Positions 8,493-19,034 of a stretch of 64,000 bases of DNA are shown in pieces. Under the pieces are notes generated by a model. It was not told the origin of the DNA, did no database searches, and worked only from the letters and a program-made list of their open reading frames with translations. Both the position numbers and the translations under genes were made by a program. The stretch's first letter is position 1; the number at the start of each line of letters is the position of its first letter. Source of the stretch: Mesorhizobium shangrilense (lineage in GTDB: Bacteria > Pseudomonadota > Alphaproteobacteria > Rhizobiales > Rhizobiaceae); contig NZ_JAQGPN010000001.1 of the NCBI RefSeq assembly GCF_028826155.1, positions 1,059,501-1,123,500 of the forward strand, given 5' to 3'.

Positions 8493-9158
8493 TCAGTCCG
8501 ACGACCACCGGAGCGCCGCCGCCGCTGCAATCGGCCCCACCACCGCAAGTAGCATAGTCAAGGCGCAGAGAATGAGGAAGGGTTGCAGGAAGGGATCGGG
8601 TTCGGCGACGGCGCCGTAGCTTGCCGAGACGCCGAAGATCAGGACCGGGATCACCAGGGGCAGGATCAGCACGGAGATCAGCAGGCCGCCGCGCGGCAGC
8701 GCCACGGCGACGGCGGCCCCGACCGCGCCGATGAACGTGACGGCCGGCGTGCCGGCAAGCAGCGTCAGCGTGGTGGCGGCGATCGCCAGCGGCTCCATGT
8801 TCATGAACAGGCCGAACAGCGGGGCGGCGATCACCAGCGGCAGCGCGGTCGCCGTCCAGTGCGCCACACATTTGACGAGCACGGTCAGCGGCAGCATGTG
8901 GCGGTCGGCGGCGACGAGCATCAGGTCCAAAGCGCCGTCGTCGCGGTCCGCCTGGAAAAGGCGGTCGAGGCCGAGCAGCGCGGCGAGCAGGGCGCCGATC
9001 CACAGGATCGCCGGACCGATGCGCGCCAGGAGGTTGAGGTCGGGTCCGATCGCAAATGGGATGGTGGCGATGACGGCGAGGAAGAACAGCACGCCGGTCA
9101 GGGCGCCGCCGCCCGCCCCGAACGCCAGCCGCAGGTCGCGAAGGTAGAGGGCTAGCAT
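8493..9158 (-). CDS. ccmB: Heme exporter protein CcmB
   Basis: CcmB is the membrane subunit partnering CcmA and CcmC in the ATP-dependent release of holo-CcmE. The 221-residue protein has six predicted hydrophobic segments and the family N-terminus MLALYLRDLRLAFGAG. The FQADRDDGALDLML segment is also characteristic. The start at 9158 is unambiguous. A 133-bp palindromic repeat element separates it from ccmA upstream. Confidence 0.94.
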   Translation of the reverse strand: MLALYLRDLRLAFGAGGGALTGVLFFLAVIATIPFAIGPDLNLLARIGPAILWIGALLAALLGLDRLFQADRDDGALDLMLVAADRHMLPLTVLVKCVAHWTATALPLVIAAPLFGLFMNMEPLAIAATTLTLLAGTPAVTFIGAVGAAVAVALPRGGLLISVLILPLVIPVLIFGVSASYGAVAEPDPFLQPFLILCALTMLLAVVGPIAAAAALRWSSD

Positions 9159-9181
9159 GGTGGCCCGTTGGGGCGGAGGGC

Positions 9182-9314
9182 GCCCCCTCCACCACGCTTC
9201 GCGTGGTCCCCCTCCCCCGTAAACGGGGGAGGATCCAGGAAGCGCCAGCTATGCCGCCGCAGATCCTCCCCTGCGAAGCGGGGGAGGGGGACCGCCGAAG
9301 GCGGTGGAGGGGGC
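9182..9314. repeat. 133-bp palindromic mosaic element, type A, between ccmA and ccmB
   Basis: Terminal inverted repeats GCCCCCTCCACC (9182-9193) and GGTGGAGGGGGC (9303-9314) enclose further hairpins: ACCACGCTTCGCGTGGT, CCTCCCCCGTAAACGGGGGAGG and ACCGCCGAAGGCGGT. Two more elements of identical length and nearly the same sequence lie at 39195-39327 and 41402-41534. This copy lies in the ccmA-ccmB gap, inside an operon. Confidence 0.9.
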
Positions 9315-9327
9315 TGGAGATGCGTAC

Positions 9328-9936
9328 TCAAATTTTGCGCCCCATCTGCAGTTCCTGCGCTCCATCCAACCCAAGCGGCAGGTGCGTCGCGGCGATCGCC
9401 ATGCCGCCATCCTCGCAATGCGCCCGAATCAGAGCCCCGACCTGCGCATCCGATGCCTTGTCGAGCCCCGCTGTGGGCTCGTCCAGCAGCCAGACCGGAC
9501 GATAGCTCACCAGCAGCTTGGCAATGGACGCCCGGCGCTTCTGCCCGGTCGAAAGGTATCCGAACGGCAGGTGCCGGATGCCGAACAACCCGACCATCTC
9601 CAGCGCCTCGCCTACTTCGAGATGCGGTTCTCCGCAGAACGCCTGCCAGAAGCGCAGGTTCTCGGCGACCGGCAGCGCCGATTTCATCGCATTCTGGTGG
9701 CCGAGATAATGGGCGGCAGCCGGTGCATCCGGCCATTCTTCGCCCCCACCCTCAAGCCGGATGATGCCCGCGGCGGGGGGAAGGAGGCCGGCGATCACCC
9801 TGAGCAGGGTGGACTTGCCCGCCCCATTCGGACCGGTGACCACGAGGACACCGCCTGCCTCGAGCGCGAAGTCGATGCCCTGGAAGACCGCTTCGCCGCC
9901 GCGTTCTCCACTGAGGTTCTCGGCGACAAGCCGCAT
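9328..9936 (-). CDS. ccmA: Heme ABC exporter ATP-binding protein CcmA
   Basis: CcmA is the ATPase of the CcmABC complex. The 202-residue protein carries Walker A GPNGAGKST, the signature LSTGQKRR and Walker B WLLDEPTAGLD. The H-loop region is AATHLPLGL. It is first in the ccmA-B-C-D-G operon and is divergent from acnA across 266-278 bases that contain an Irr-like box. The heme lyase genes (ccmE, F, H) are not in this window. Confidence 0.94.
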   Translation of the reverse strand: MRLVAENLSGERGGEAVFQGIDFALEAGGVLVVTGPNGAGKSTLLRVIAGLLPPAAGIIRLEGGGEEWPDAPAAAHYLGHQNAMKSALPVAENLRFWQAFCGEPHLEVGEALEMVGLFGIRHLPFGYLSTGQKRRASIAKLLVSYRPVWLLDEPTAGLDKASDAQVGALIRAHCEDGGMAIAATHLPLGLDGAQELQMGRKI

Positions 9937-10001
9937 TCCGTCCCCATAGTCGAAAGTCCAATGCGGCCCGCGAGAGCCGCGGCAAAATTGCCTTGCGACT
10001 G

Positions 10002-10018
10002 TCTAGAACTATTCCAGG
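10002..10018. promoter_or_regulatory. Irr-type iron control element (ICE box) candidate between ccmA and acnA
   Basis: The sequence TCTAGAACTATTCCAGG contains the near-palindrome CTAGAA-CTA-TTCCAG, close to the rhizobial ICE pattern (T)TAGAA-N3-TTCTAA. It lies in the only divergent promoter region between two iron-dependent functions: cytochrome c heme maturation and the 4Fe-4S enzyme aconitase. From memory, acnA and ccm genes are predicted Irr targets in Rhizobiales. The match is imperfect (one mismatch in the right arm's core), so this is a candidate only. Confidence 0.5.
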
Positions 10019-10214
10019 AAATTCTCTATAGCGTGGGCCACCATGCCAGCGGTCGGCATGGCCACCGAACAGCACCGGACCGGAGGGCGTCTGCCCGAGG
10101 GTCCCGCTGCTTGGGAGCGGACAGCGGAAATGGCCGTACCCGCACCTAGCGCGTGATTGCATGCCCCAGGAGTCCGTTCCCGCTTAGGCAGAACAGACCA
10201 GAATGGGATCGCAC

Positions 10215-12905
<2,691 letters not shown>

Positions 12906-12920
12906 TAGGCGCAAATGTTG

Positions 12921-12963
12921 CGGCCGCCGGACCTGTCAGGGTCCGGCGGCCGTTCCTTTTTCG
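12921..12963 (+). terminator. Rho-independent terminator after acnA
   Basis: A 13-bp stem CGGCCGCCGGACC / GGTCCGGCGGCCG (12921-12933 and 12940-12952) with a six-base loop is followed by TTCCTTTTTC. It ends acnA before the convergent DUF1801 gene. Confidence 0.88.
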
Positions 12964-13005
12964 CGATACGCGAATCCCGCTGGCCCGCCCACCTTTGCGA
13001 CGTCG

Positions 13006-13446
13006 TCAGCCGTTCTTGCCCTTCCGGGCGCTGCCCTTGGTACGCGCCGACAGGTTCAGCGCCACCGCGGCGCGGACGAGCGCCTTCAGCGCGCCCTCGT
13101 CGACCTTGTCGCCCTCGCGCAGGTCGATGGCGCGCCGGGTGTTTCCCTCGAGGCTCGAGTTGAAGAGCTGTTTCGGATCGTCCAGCGAGGCGCCCTTGGC
13201 GAAGGTCAGCTTCACGACGCTCTTGTAGGTCTCGCCGGTGCAGATGATGCCGGCATGCTCCCACACCGGAACGCCCCGCCACTTCCACGTTTCGACCACC
13301 TCGGGGTCCGCTTCGTGGATGAGCCCACGCATCCGGGCCAGCGTCTCGCCGCGCCAGTCGCCCAGTTCCTCGATCCGCGCGTCGATGAGATGGGAGGGGG
13401 AGGTCTCCCCCGAGGTATCCTGCATGCTGCCTTTGCTGTCGCTCAT
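13006..13446 (-). CDS. DUF1801 (YdhG-like) domain protein
   Basis: This 146-residue cytoplasmic protein has family motifs including EVVETWKWRGVPVWEHAGIICTGETYKSVVKLTFAKGASL and LFNSSLEGNTRRAIDL. DUF1801/YdhG proteins have an SCP-like fold related to frataxin-type domains and no settled function. The tail is lysine-rich (ARTKGSARKGKNG). It lies 52 bases downstream of another DUF1801-type gene on the same strand, probably in one transcription unit. Confidence 0.82.
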   Translation of the reverse strand: MSDSKGSMQDTSGETSPSHLIDARIEELGDWRGETLARMRGLIHEADPEVVETWKWRGVPVWEHAGIICTGETYKSVVKLTFAKGASLDDPKQLFNSSLEGNTRRAIDLREGDKVDEGALKALVRAAVALNLSARTKGSARKGKNG

Positions 13447-13498
13447 GACTGTTGCCGCCTTCTCCGTTTTGCTCAGGACTGGGATCGGTGCCCGCCGC

Positions 13499-13984
13499 TC
13501 ACATCTTCTCGCCGGGCAGTTCGCTGGCCTGCCTCACCCAGTCTGCGAACTGTTTCTCGTCGAGCGGGTCGTCCTCATGGATGTCGAGGTAGCGCACGTG
13601 CTCCTGCTTGGACGGGCCGGGTGGCGGCGGTTCGAGCGAGGCGCCGCGGAAAAACGCCACCTTCACGTATTTGGTCATGCAGTGGAAGCTGAGGAACCAG
13701 CCCCGGCCCTCGATGCCGTAGAAGGGCGAGTTCCATTTGACGGCCTTGCTGACGTTGGGGACGGCGCGCACGACGAGCGCGTCGAGCCGGCGGCCGAGCT
13801 CGCTTTTCCACCCCGGCATGGCGGCGATGTAGGCCTGCACGGGGCCGTCGCCATATCCCTTCGGGATCTGCGGGTTGCCGCCCGACAGGAGCACGACTTC
13901 GCCGGGCTTCGCCTTGGGCAACGGTTTTCGCGCCTTGGTCGCCTTGCCGGCGTTCTTCGCGGTTTTCGCAGGTTCCTTCGTCAT
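13499..13984 (-). CDS. DUF1801 (YdhG-like) domain protein with lysine-rich N-terminus
   Basis: This is a 161-residue protein. A Lys/Ala-rich N-terminus (MTKEPAKTAKNAGKATKARK) precedes the DUF1801 core with VSKAVKWNSPFYGIEGRGWFLSFHCMTKYVKVAFFRGASL and a YLDIHEDD segment. The start at 13984 has GGAG ten bases upstream. An extended start at 14020 lacks support. It follows the small membrane protein gene by ten bases, suggesting one unit from the arsR end of the region. No function is known for the family. Confidence 0.82.
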   Translation of the reverse strand: MTKEPAKTAKNAGKATKARKPLPKAKPGEVVLLSGGNPQIPKGYGDGPVQAYIAAMPGWKSELGRRLDALVVRAVPNVSKAVKWNSPFYGIEGRGWFLSFHCMTKYVKVAFFRGASLEPPPPGPSKQEHVRYLDIHEDDPLDEKQFADWVRQASELPGEKM

Positions 13985-13994
13985 CGTCCCGCTC

Positions 13995-14204
13995 CTATCC
14001 GCCGCGCCGGCCGGCCGCATATGGCAGCACGAACATGTAGAGGCCGCTGAGCATGAGCAGGCCGAGCGGGAAGAGCGGCAGGAAGTACACCCATTGGGCG
14101 GGCTCCGTCCCCGTGCCTAGGGCGATGAAGATGCCGACGACGATCGCCGTGAAGATGATCGAGAGCCAGCGGTGAAGCTGCCTGATCCACATGCTCCAGT
14201 TCAA
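13995..14204 (-). CDS. Small two-helix membrane protein (TTG start)
   Basis: This 69-residue protein has two transmembrane helices (about 15-33 and 40-60) and a short basic C-terminus AAGRRGG. The start is read as TTG at 14204 because AGGAGGAG lies six bases upstream. The first in-frame ATG (14192, fifth codon) is farther from it. No conserved domain is recognised. It lies between the SRPBCC gene (75 bases upstream) and a DUF1801 gene (ten bases downstream), probably co-transcribed. Confidence 0.7.
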   Translation of the reverse strand: MNWSMWIRQLHRWLSIIFTAIVVGIFIALGTGTEPAQWVYFLPLFPLGLLMLSGLYMFVLPYAAGRRGG

Positions 14205-14279
14205 GGTGCCTCCTCCTTCGTGCTGTTTGCACTGTTCTCACGTACGTACGCGGCGCAGTGACGGCCTTCTGCCGGCCGG

Positions 14280-14690
14280 TCACTCCATGCGCGCCAAAAC
14301 CTCTTCCAGCTTCGCCAGGAATTGCGGCCATCCCACGGTGGCGCCGCGGTAGTACGGCTGCTGGTCGGGCCGGAAGCCGGACTGTTCCATGCGCAGGCGG
14401 GTGCCGGCGTCCGTCGGGGTCAGCGTCCAGGTGACGACGCTCCTGAGATTCTTGGTGTCCCAGCTGTAGGTGAGCGTCCTGTGCTGCTCGACCGCCTGCA
14501 CCTGGCAGTCGACCCCGCCCCAGTCCGCGCTCATGTTGAAGCGATGGCCCACGTCCGGCTTGAAATCGTTGTTCATCAGCCACTCCCTGATCAGGTGCGA
14601 CTGCGTCAGCGCCCGCCAGATCTTCTCCGGCGGATGCGGCAGCTCGCGTTCGACCGTGACGGAACGCGTTTCGGCCGGCCTTTGGTTCAC
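14280..14690 (-). CDS. SRPBCC (AHSA1-like) domain protein
   Basis: This 136-residue START-like protein begins with GTG at 14690, overlapping the arsR stop by four bases (GTGA). It shows the AHSA1 pattern VTVERELPHPPEKIWRALTQ at the N-terminus, the WDTKNLRSVVTWTLTPTDAGTRLR sheet and the C-terminal amphipathic helix WPQFLAKLEEVLARME. Such proteins bind hydrophobic ligands in a helix-grip pocket. In arsR-SRPBCC operons the pair is very common and the ligand is unknown. Confidence 0.87.
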   Translation of the reverse strand: MNQRPAETRSVTVERELPHPPEKIWRALTQSHLIREWLMNNDFKPDVGHRFNMSADWGGVDCQVQAVEQHRTLTYSWDTKNLRSVVTWTLTPTDAGTRLRMEQSGFRPDQQPYYRGATVGWPQFLAKLEEVLARME

Positions 14691-15019
14691 TGATCCATCC
14701 TTTTCAGCAGGTCCTCGAGGTCGTCGAACCGGTTTTGCCAGAAGCCCGACATCTCGCTGGTCCAATCTGCCAGCGGCGCCAACGCGCCGGGCTGCGCGCT
14801 GTAGTGGGTCTGGCGGCCGGCGTGGCGGTCCCGCACCAGTCCGGCCCGCCGGAGCACGCCGAGATGCTTTGAGACCGCCGGTTGCGAGACACCGGCGCGG
14901 GCGGTCAGCGCCGCCACCGTCTGCTCTCCTTCGCGGCAGAGGCGCTCGAAGATCGCCCGGCGCGTCGGGTCCGCAAGCGTCCTGAAGAGCGTGTCTTGCG
15001 CGTCTGTCACTCGATCCAT
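14687..15019 (-). CDS. ArsR-family winged-helix repressor
   Basis: This 110-residue regulator has the HTH LTARAGVSQPAVSKHLGVLRRAGLVRDRHAGRQTHYS at about residues 40-77, typical of the SdpR-like ArsR group. No metal-binding cysteine pair (ELCVC) is present, so it is not a classical metal sensor. The start at 15019 (MDRVTDAQDTLFRTLADPTRR) fits the family. A longer frame upstream runs through the promoter. A palindrome at 15031-15046, immediately upstream, suggests autorepression of arsR-SRPBCC. Confidence 0.9.
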   Translation of the reverse strand: MDRVTDAQDTLFRTLADPTRRAIFERLCREGEQTVAALTARAGVSQPAVSKHLGVLRRAGLVRDRHAGRQTHYSAQPGALAPLADWTSEMSGFWQNRFDDLEDLLKRMDQ

Positions 15020-15030
15020 AACTCGCTGGC

Positions 15031-15046
15031 TATTGATCGACCAATA
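15031..15046. promoter_or_regulatory. Candidate ArsR operator TATTGATCGACCAATA
   Basis: A near-perfect palindrome (TATTG-A-TCGA-C-CAATA, 14 of 16 positions symmetric) begins 12 bases upstream of the arsR start codon. The position fits an autoregulatory operator. The sequence is less GC-rich than its surroundings. Confidence 0.5.
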
Positions 15047-15202
15047 ACCGTCGGGATATGTGTCCGTCAAGCCAGGACGCGGTGGCGCGCTGGCTGGTGG
15101 CGAAAATTTCACCCTAACGTGACTTTCCATTGCGTCATGCGTCTGCCAATTGTTCGGCACGCAAAAAGACCGGATTCGGGACCTGGAGAACTGACGCAAG
15201 AC

Positions 15203-16006
15203 ATGGCTACACGCGACCTCGCCGGGCGCGCAATTCGAGCTTTGACACCTTCCGGACGTGCCGCGACTGTCCTCGCCGCCGTGGCCTTTGCAGTTCCGTT
15301 CATGGGAACGGCAACTGCCGAGCCGTTGAACACGCCGCTCGGTGTGGTCGAGCTCTTCACCAGTCAGGGCTGCAATTCATGCCCTGCGGCCGACTCCGTC
15401 TTCTCCGAACTGGTGTCGAGGGGCGATGTCGTCGCGCTCGCCTATCATGTCGACTACTGGGACTATCTCGGCTGGCGCGACACCTTGGGCAGTCCCCAGA
15501 ACACGGCGCGCCAGTACGAGTACATGAAATCCTTCGGCGCCCAGTCGGTGTACACCCCGCAGGCCGTCATCAACGGCCGCACGCACGTCAACGGGGCCAG
15601 CAAGCAGGAGATCGACCAGGCGATCAACGAGCTGAAGGGTGGGGGCGCCGGGCTGGACGTCAAGGTAAGAACGATCCGGCAGGGGGCGAGCCTGAGGATC
15701 GAAGCGGATGCCGCCACCGGTGACGCGAATGAGGCCGAGGTCCTGCTCGTCTATTTCGATCCGCCCACGCCGGTCGACATCGATCAGGGGGAGAACACGG
15801 GCAAGACGGTCACCTACTGGAACGCAGTCACCAGCGTCCAGGTCGCGGGCATGTGGCACGGCAAACCCGCCAGCTTCGAGCTGCCGATGCGCGAGGTGGC
15901 GAAAAACGGAGCAGGGGGCTACGCCGTTCTGCTGCAGGCGGTGAACGGAGATGGTTCGCCTGGACCGATCCTGGGCGCGACGCTCATCCGGGAGCCCGGC
16001 GGCTGA
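15203..16006 (+). CDS. DUF1223 secreted thioredoxin-like protein
   Basis: This is a 267-residue exported protein. The N-terminal signal is RAATVLAAVAFAVPFMGTATA, with cleavage near residue 35-40. The mature part begins with the DUF1223 motif VVELFTSQGCNSCPAADSV, a thioredoxin-like CNSC motif. HVDYWDYLGWRDTLGSP and VYTPQAVINGR follow. DUF1223 proteins are periplasmic and of unknown function. The start at 15203 gives a good signal peptide. An earlier in-frame ATG at 15137 would put 22 extra residues in front. It is divergent from arsR. Confidence 0.85.
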   Translation: MATRDLAGRAIRALTPSGRAATVLAAVAFAVPFMGTATAEPLNTPLGVVELFTSQGCNSCPAADSVFSELVSRGDVVALAYHVDYWDYLGWRDTLGSPQNTARQYEYMKSFGAQSVYTPQAVINGRTHVNGASKQEIDQAINELKGGGAGLDVKVRTIRQGASLRIEADAATGDANEAEVLLVYFDPPTPVDIDQGENTGKTVTYWNAVTSVQVAGMWHGKPASFELPMREVAKNGAGGYAVLLQAVNGDGSPGPILGATLIREPGG

Positions 16007-16365
16007 CCGGATCGAAAAAGCCGGCGCCAGCTGTGCTGACACCGGCTGCAAGGACTTTGGGATCGTCGCTCTCGGCTTTCAGGCCGAGGTTGGTTCGATC
16101 CGACGCAGGCCCGTGGGCGGGGGGCTTGGGGTTTACGAGCCGGTGCCGGACCGAACCGTCTCAGGCAACGAGGCTAAGTTCGTCGGACATTGGGGCGCGA
16201 GGTGGGATAAAAAGCGGCGGGAATGTGGCGGCCGTTCACCAATTCCTACGAAATGTGTCAAAATGTTACTGGACGTGATCGCGACTCAGTTCGCTCGCCC
16301 GGGCTTGCATTTGGCGCCGGTTGGCTCCACCTTCGTCACATGATTGTCAAGGGGACATCCGGCCG
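16007..16365. other. Intergenic region, 359 bases, no gene seen
   Basis: No credible coding sequence was found here. It holds a weak stem AGCCGG/CCGGCT just after the DUF1223 stop (16019-16050) without a T-run. A less GC-rich stretch at about 16240-16345 probably contains the DUF2794 promoter. Confidence 0.6.
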
Positions 16366-16752
16366 ATGATCGACCGTAGCGGGGGTGCGGAGGATAGGGA
16401 TGAATCCGGAATATTGATCCCGTTCCACGATGCCCGCCGCCAGCGGTTGGATATTCCGGTTTCCTTCGACAGGCGGGAACTGGATCAGATCCTCAAGGTC
16501 TATAGCCGGATGGTCGCGTCCAACGAGTGGCGGGACTACGCCATCGATCACTTGCGCGACAGAGCCGTGTTCTCGGTGTTCCGCCGAGCGAGCGAGACGC
16601 CGCTGTTCCAGATCGTCAAGAACCCGTCGCTGGCGCGCAAGCAGGGCGCCTACTCGGTGGTCGCCGCCACCGGGCTTATCATGAAGCGCGGCCATGAGCT
16701 CACGCGTGTGCTCACCGTGTTCGACAAGGCGCTGAGATTGGTCCGGGCCTGA
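16366..16752 (+). CDS. DUF2794 family protein
   Basis: This 128-residue soluble protein has a core of IPVSFDRRELDQILKVYSRMVASNEWRDYAIDHLRDRAVFSVFRRA and PLFQIVKNPSLARKQGAYSVV, recognisable as the DUF2794 family found across Rhizobiales. No function is known. The start at 16366 (MIDRSGG) follows AAGGGGAC at a distance of about ten bases. The extended frame starting at 16321 is not supported. Confidence 0.8.
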   Translation: MIDRSGGAEDRDESGILIPFHDARRQRLDIPVSFDRRELDQILKVYSRMVASNEWRDYAIDHLRDRAVFSVFRRASETPLFQIVKNPSLARKQGAYSVVAATGLIMKRGHELTRVLTVFDKALRLVRA

Positions 16753-17108
16753 CCGGCCGAAGGCTGCGGTTCGGACACAGCCAATCCGGTCGCCGGCGAT
16801 GGCGGGAAGGTGACGATCCAGGCAACCGGTGGAGAGTTCGATCCCGGGAACCTACAAAGTAGGTGGGCGCCGTGTGCTCCGATCCACGGACCGAAGCAGG
16901 GACAGCTCCCTTAGAGATCGATAAGGCCCCGGGGATATGTTACGCCTGCCGAGAGGCCCAGACCGTCGATCCCAATATACGCATCGCGCCGCGGTTTCGC
17001 CAGCGGGCAAATCGACCCGCGCGCATCTTCGGAACCTGCCAGGCATCGTTCGGCTTGCCTTCGCCGCCGCCGCTCCGGTACAGCACCCAAGCTAACAGGA
17101 AGAACGTC
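16753..17108. other. Intergenic region, 356 bases, no gene seen
   Basis: A frame open upstream of the MoxR gene covers most of it but has no family resemblance. A small inverted repeat CCTACAAAGTAGG lies at about 16851-16863. The MoxR promoter and ribosome binding site (ACAGGAAG before 17109) lie at the right end. Confidence 0.55.
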
Positions 17109-17948
17109 ATGCGCTTTGAAGGCACGGCCGACTATGTGGCCGACAAGGATCTGATGGTGGCCGTCAATGCGGCGATCGCGCTTGAGCGGCCACTGCTGGT
17201 CAAGGGCGAGCCCGGCACCGGCAAGACGGAGCTTGCGCGCCAGGTGGCCGCCGCGCTCGGGCTCGACCTCATCGAATGGAACGTGAAGTCCACGACCAAG
17301 GCGCAACAGGGCCTTTACGAATACGACGCCGTTTCCCGTCTGCGTGATTCGCAGCTCGGCGACGACCGCTTCAACGACATCAAGAACTATATCAGGCGCG
17401 GCAAGCTGTGGGAGGCGTTCGCGGCCGACCGCAAGGTCGTGCTCTTGATCGACGAGATCGACAAGGCCGACATCGAGTTCCCGAACGACCTCCTGCAGGA
17501 GCTCGATCGGATGGAATTCTATGTCTACGAGACCGGCGAGACGATCCGCGCGGAACAGCGGCCGATCGTCATCATCACGTCCAACAACGAGAAGGAACTG
17601 CCGGACGCCTTTCTGCGCCGCTGCTTCTTCCACTACATCCGCTTCCCCGACATCGACACCCTGCACCGGATTGTCGACGTCCACTATCCCGGCATCAAGC
17701 AGAACCTCGTGCGCGCCGCACTCACGCAGTTCTACGAGATCCGCGAGGTGTCGGGCCTCAAGAAGAAGCCGTCGACCTCGGAAGCGCTGGACTGGATCAG
17801 GCTGCTCGTCGCCGACGACGTTGCCCCGGAAGACCTGCGCGCCGATCCGAAGAACGCGCTCCCGAAACTGCACGGCGCGCTCTTGAAGAACGAGCAGGAC
17901 GTGCACCTCTTCGAGCGACTGGCCTTCTTGGCGCGGCGGCAGGGGTGA
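17109..17948 (+). CDS. MoxR-family AAA+ ATPase
   Basis: This 279-residue MoxR ATPase begins MRFEGTADYVADKDL. Walker A is GEPGTGKTE (about 37-45), Walker B VVLLIDEIDKAD and sensor 1 IITSNNEKELPDAFLRRC. The arginine finger lies in the last segment. MoxR ATPases act as chaperones that assemble or activate partner complexes, often with a VWA-domain protein. No VWA gene follows here; a repeat and the convergent phaR do. In other rhizobia a CoxE-like VWA gene often follows, so its absence is worth noting. The start has AGGA ten bases upstream. Confidence 0.9.
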   Translation: MRFEGTADYVADKDLMVAVNAAIALERPLLVKGEPGTGKTELARQVAAALGLDLIEWNVKSTTKAQQGLYEYDAVSRLRDSQLGDDRFNDIKNYIRRGKLWEAFAADRKVVLLIDEIDKADIEFPNDLLQELDRMEFYVYETGETIRAEQRPIVIITSNNEKELPDAFLRRCFFHYIRFPDIDTLHRIVDVHYPGIKQNLVRAALTQFYEIREVSGLKKKPSTSEALDWIRLLVADDVAPEDLRADPKNALPKLHGALLKNEQDVHLFERLAFLARRQG

Positions 17949-18087
17949 AGAACGGCCAGCGAAGCTGATAGACTAATCTGCAGGCCAGCGATAACGCCGG
18001 CCGATCTGCTGGACGTTCGCGTACGGACCTGCACTACCTCGTAGCCGCCCTTGCCCTCCGCGATGGCTCCGGGCGTTCGCCCCCTTT

Positions 18088-18108
18088 GAAAGGTCCACTG
18101 GACCTTTC
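18088..18108. repeat. 21-bp perfect palindrome between the MoxR gene and phaR, part of a palindromic mosaic
   Basis: GAAAGGTCCA-C-TGGACCTTTC is a perfect 10-1-10 palindrome. It is flanked by GTTCGCCCCC on the left and GCGAACCGGGGG on the right, which also pair, so the larger structure spans about 18070-18125. It lies between two convergent genes and ends a few bases before the phaR stop codon, where it may act as a bidirectional transcription end. Confidence 0.75.
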
Positions 18109-18131
18109 AATTCGCTGCGCGAACCGGGGGC

Positions 18132-18737
18132 TCACCCCATGCTGTCCATCTTGCGCTGCATGGCGGCGATCTGGTCCTTGAGTTGTTGCAGTTCCTCGGA
18201 CTTCTCGCCGCCCTCGCGCTTTGCAGGCTCGGCCGAAGCTGGCGGCGGCGAAACGCCGCCGTTCGGCGGGAAAGGCGTGAACATGCGCATGGCGTTCTGG
18301 AACATCTCCATGTTGCGCCGGGTCTGCTCCTCGAACGCCTTCATGGGCGCCGTCATCTTCATGACGTCCATCGGCGTCTTGCCCATGGCCTGCTTCATCT
18401 GCTCGCGAAAACGCTCCTGCTCCTTCGAGAAGGCGATCATCGACTGCTCGAGGAAGCTCGGCACGATCATCTGCATCTGGTCGCCATAGAATGCGATGAG
18501 CTGCCTGAGGAACGGGATCGGCAGCATGTTCTGCCCGTCCTTGTTCTCCAGCTCGAAAATGATCTGCGTGAGCACAGGATGCGTGATGTCTTCGCCGGTC
18601 TTGGCGTCCTGCACGTTGAAATCCTCGCCCTTCTTGACCATCTCGGCGAGGTCCTCGAGCGTCACGTAGGTGCTGGTTCCGGTGTTGTAGAGCCGGCGGT
18701 TCGCATATTTCTTGATTACCACCGGTTCGTCTTTCAC
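18132..18737 (-). CDS. phaR: Polyhydroxyalkanoate synthesis repressor PhaR
   Basis: PhaR binds both DNA and PHB granules and represses phasin and PHB genes until polymer appears. The 201-residue protein has the N-terminal PHB/PHA accumulation DNA-binding domain (VVIKKYANRRLYNTGTSTYVTLEDLAEMVK). The PHB_acc repeats LPIPFLRQLIAFYGDQMQMIVPSFLEQSM follow, then a Met- and Pro-rich tail and a C-terminal coiled coil. The GTG start at 18737 is chosen because GGGAGG lies six bases before it and the family begins close to this point. It is divergent from phaAB. Confidence 0.93.
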   Translation of the reverse strand: MKDEPVVIKKYANRRLYNTGTSTYVTLEDLAEMVKKGEDFNVQDAKTGEDITHPVLTQIIFELENKDGQNMLPIPFLRQLIAFYGDQMQMIVPSFLEQSMIAFSKEQERFREQMKQAMGKTPMDVMKMTAPMKAFEEQTRRNMEMFQNAMRMFTPFPPNGGVSPPPASAEPAKREGGEKSEELQQLKDQIAAMQRKMDSMG

Positions 18738-18830
18738 AGCCCGCCTCCCTGGTGGCCTGACCGTATGTGTCCGGCCAGGATCGCACTGCGGCAAGATAGG
18801 CTCAAAACAGATGCGATTCCAAGCGGTTTG

Positions 18831-18854
18831 TGCACTGCGGAATTGCAGCTCTGC
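18831..18854. promoter_or_regulatory. TGC-rich PhaR operator candidate between phaR and phaA
   Basis: The stretch contains TGCACTGC followed by GGAATT, GCAGCTCTGC. That is several TGC/GCA half-sites, including CTGC-N6-GCAG at 18835-18848. A further ACTGCGGCA occurs at 18784. PhaR of Paracoccus and Rhodobacter binds TGC-rich DNA (known from the family). The spacing here is wider than the reported N3-4, so the call is tentative. The region 18738-19034 holds no gene. Confidence 0.4.
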
Positions 18855-19034
18855 TCGCCGGAGGGGCAAACTGCGCGCGGCGAGGCGGTGGCGTTACCGA
18901 CCCGATGATTTTCCGGTTTGACTCGGCCCGTCGAAATGTCCGAAAAATCGGGAAGTCCCAAGATATCCATTCGGATGGAAGGCTTCGCAAGAGCACGAAA
19001 TCCGATCCCGTCGCACTGAACTCTGGAGATGATC

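Noticed and set aside
16851..16879. GGAAC near 16850 as another EcfG promoter for the MoxR gene
   Set aside because: At N16 the downstream element reads CGCC instead of CGTT and it lies over 230 bases from the start codon.
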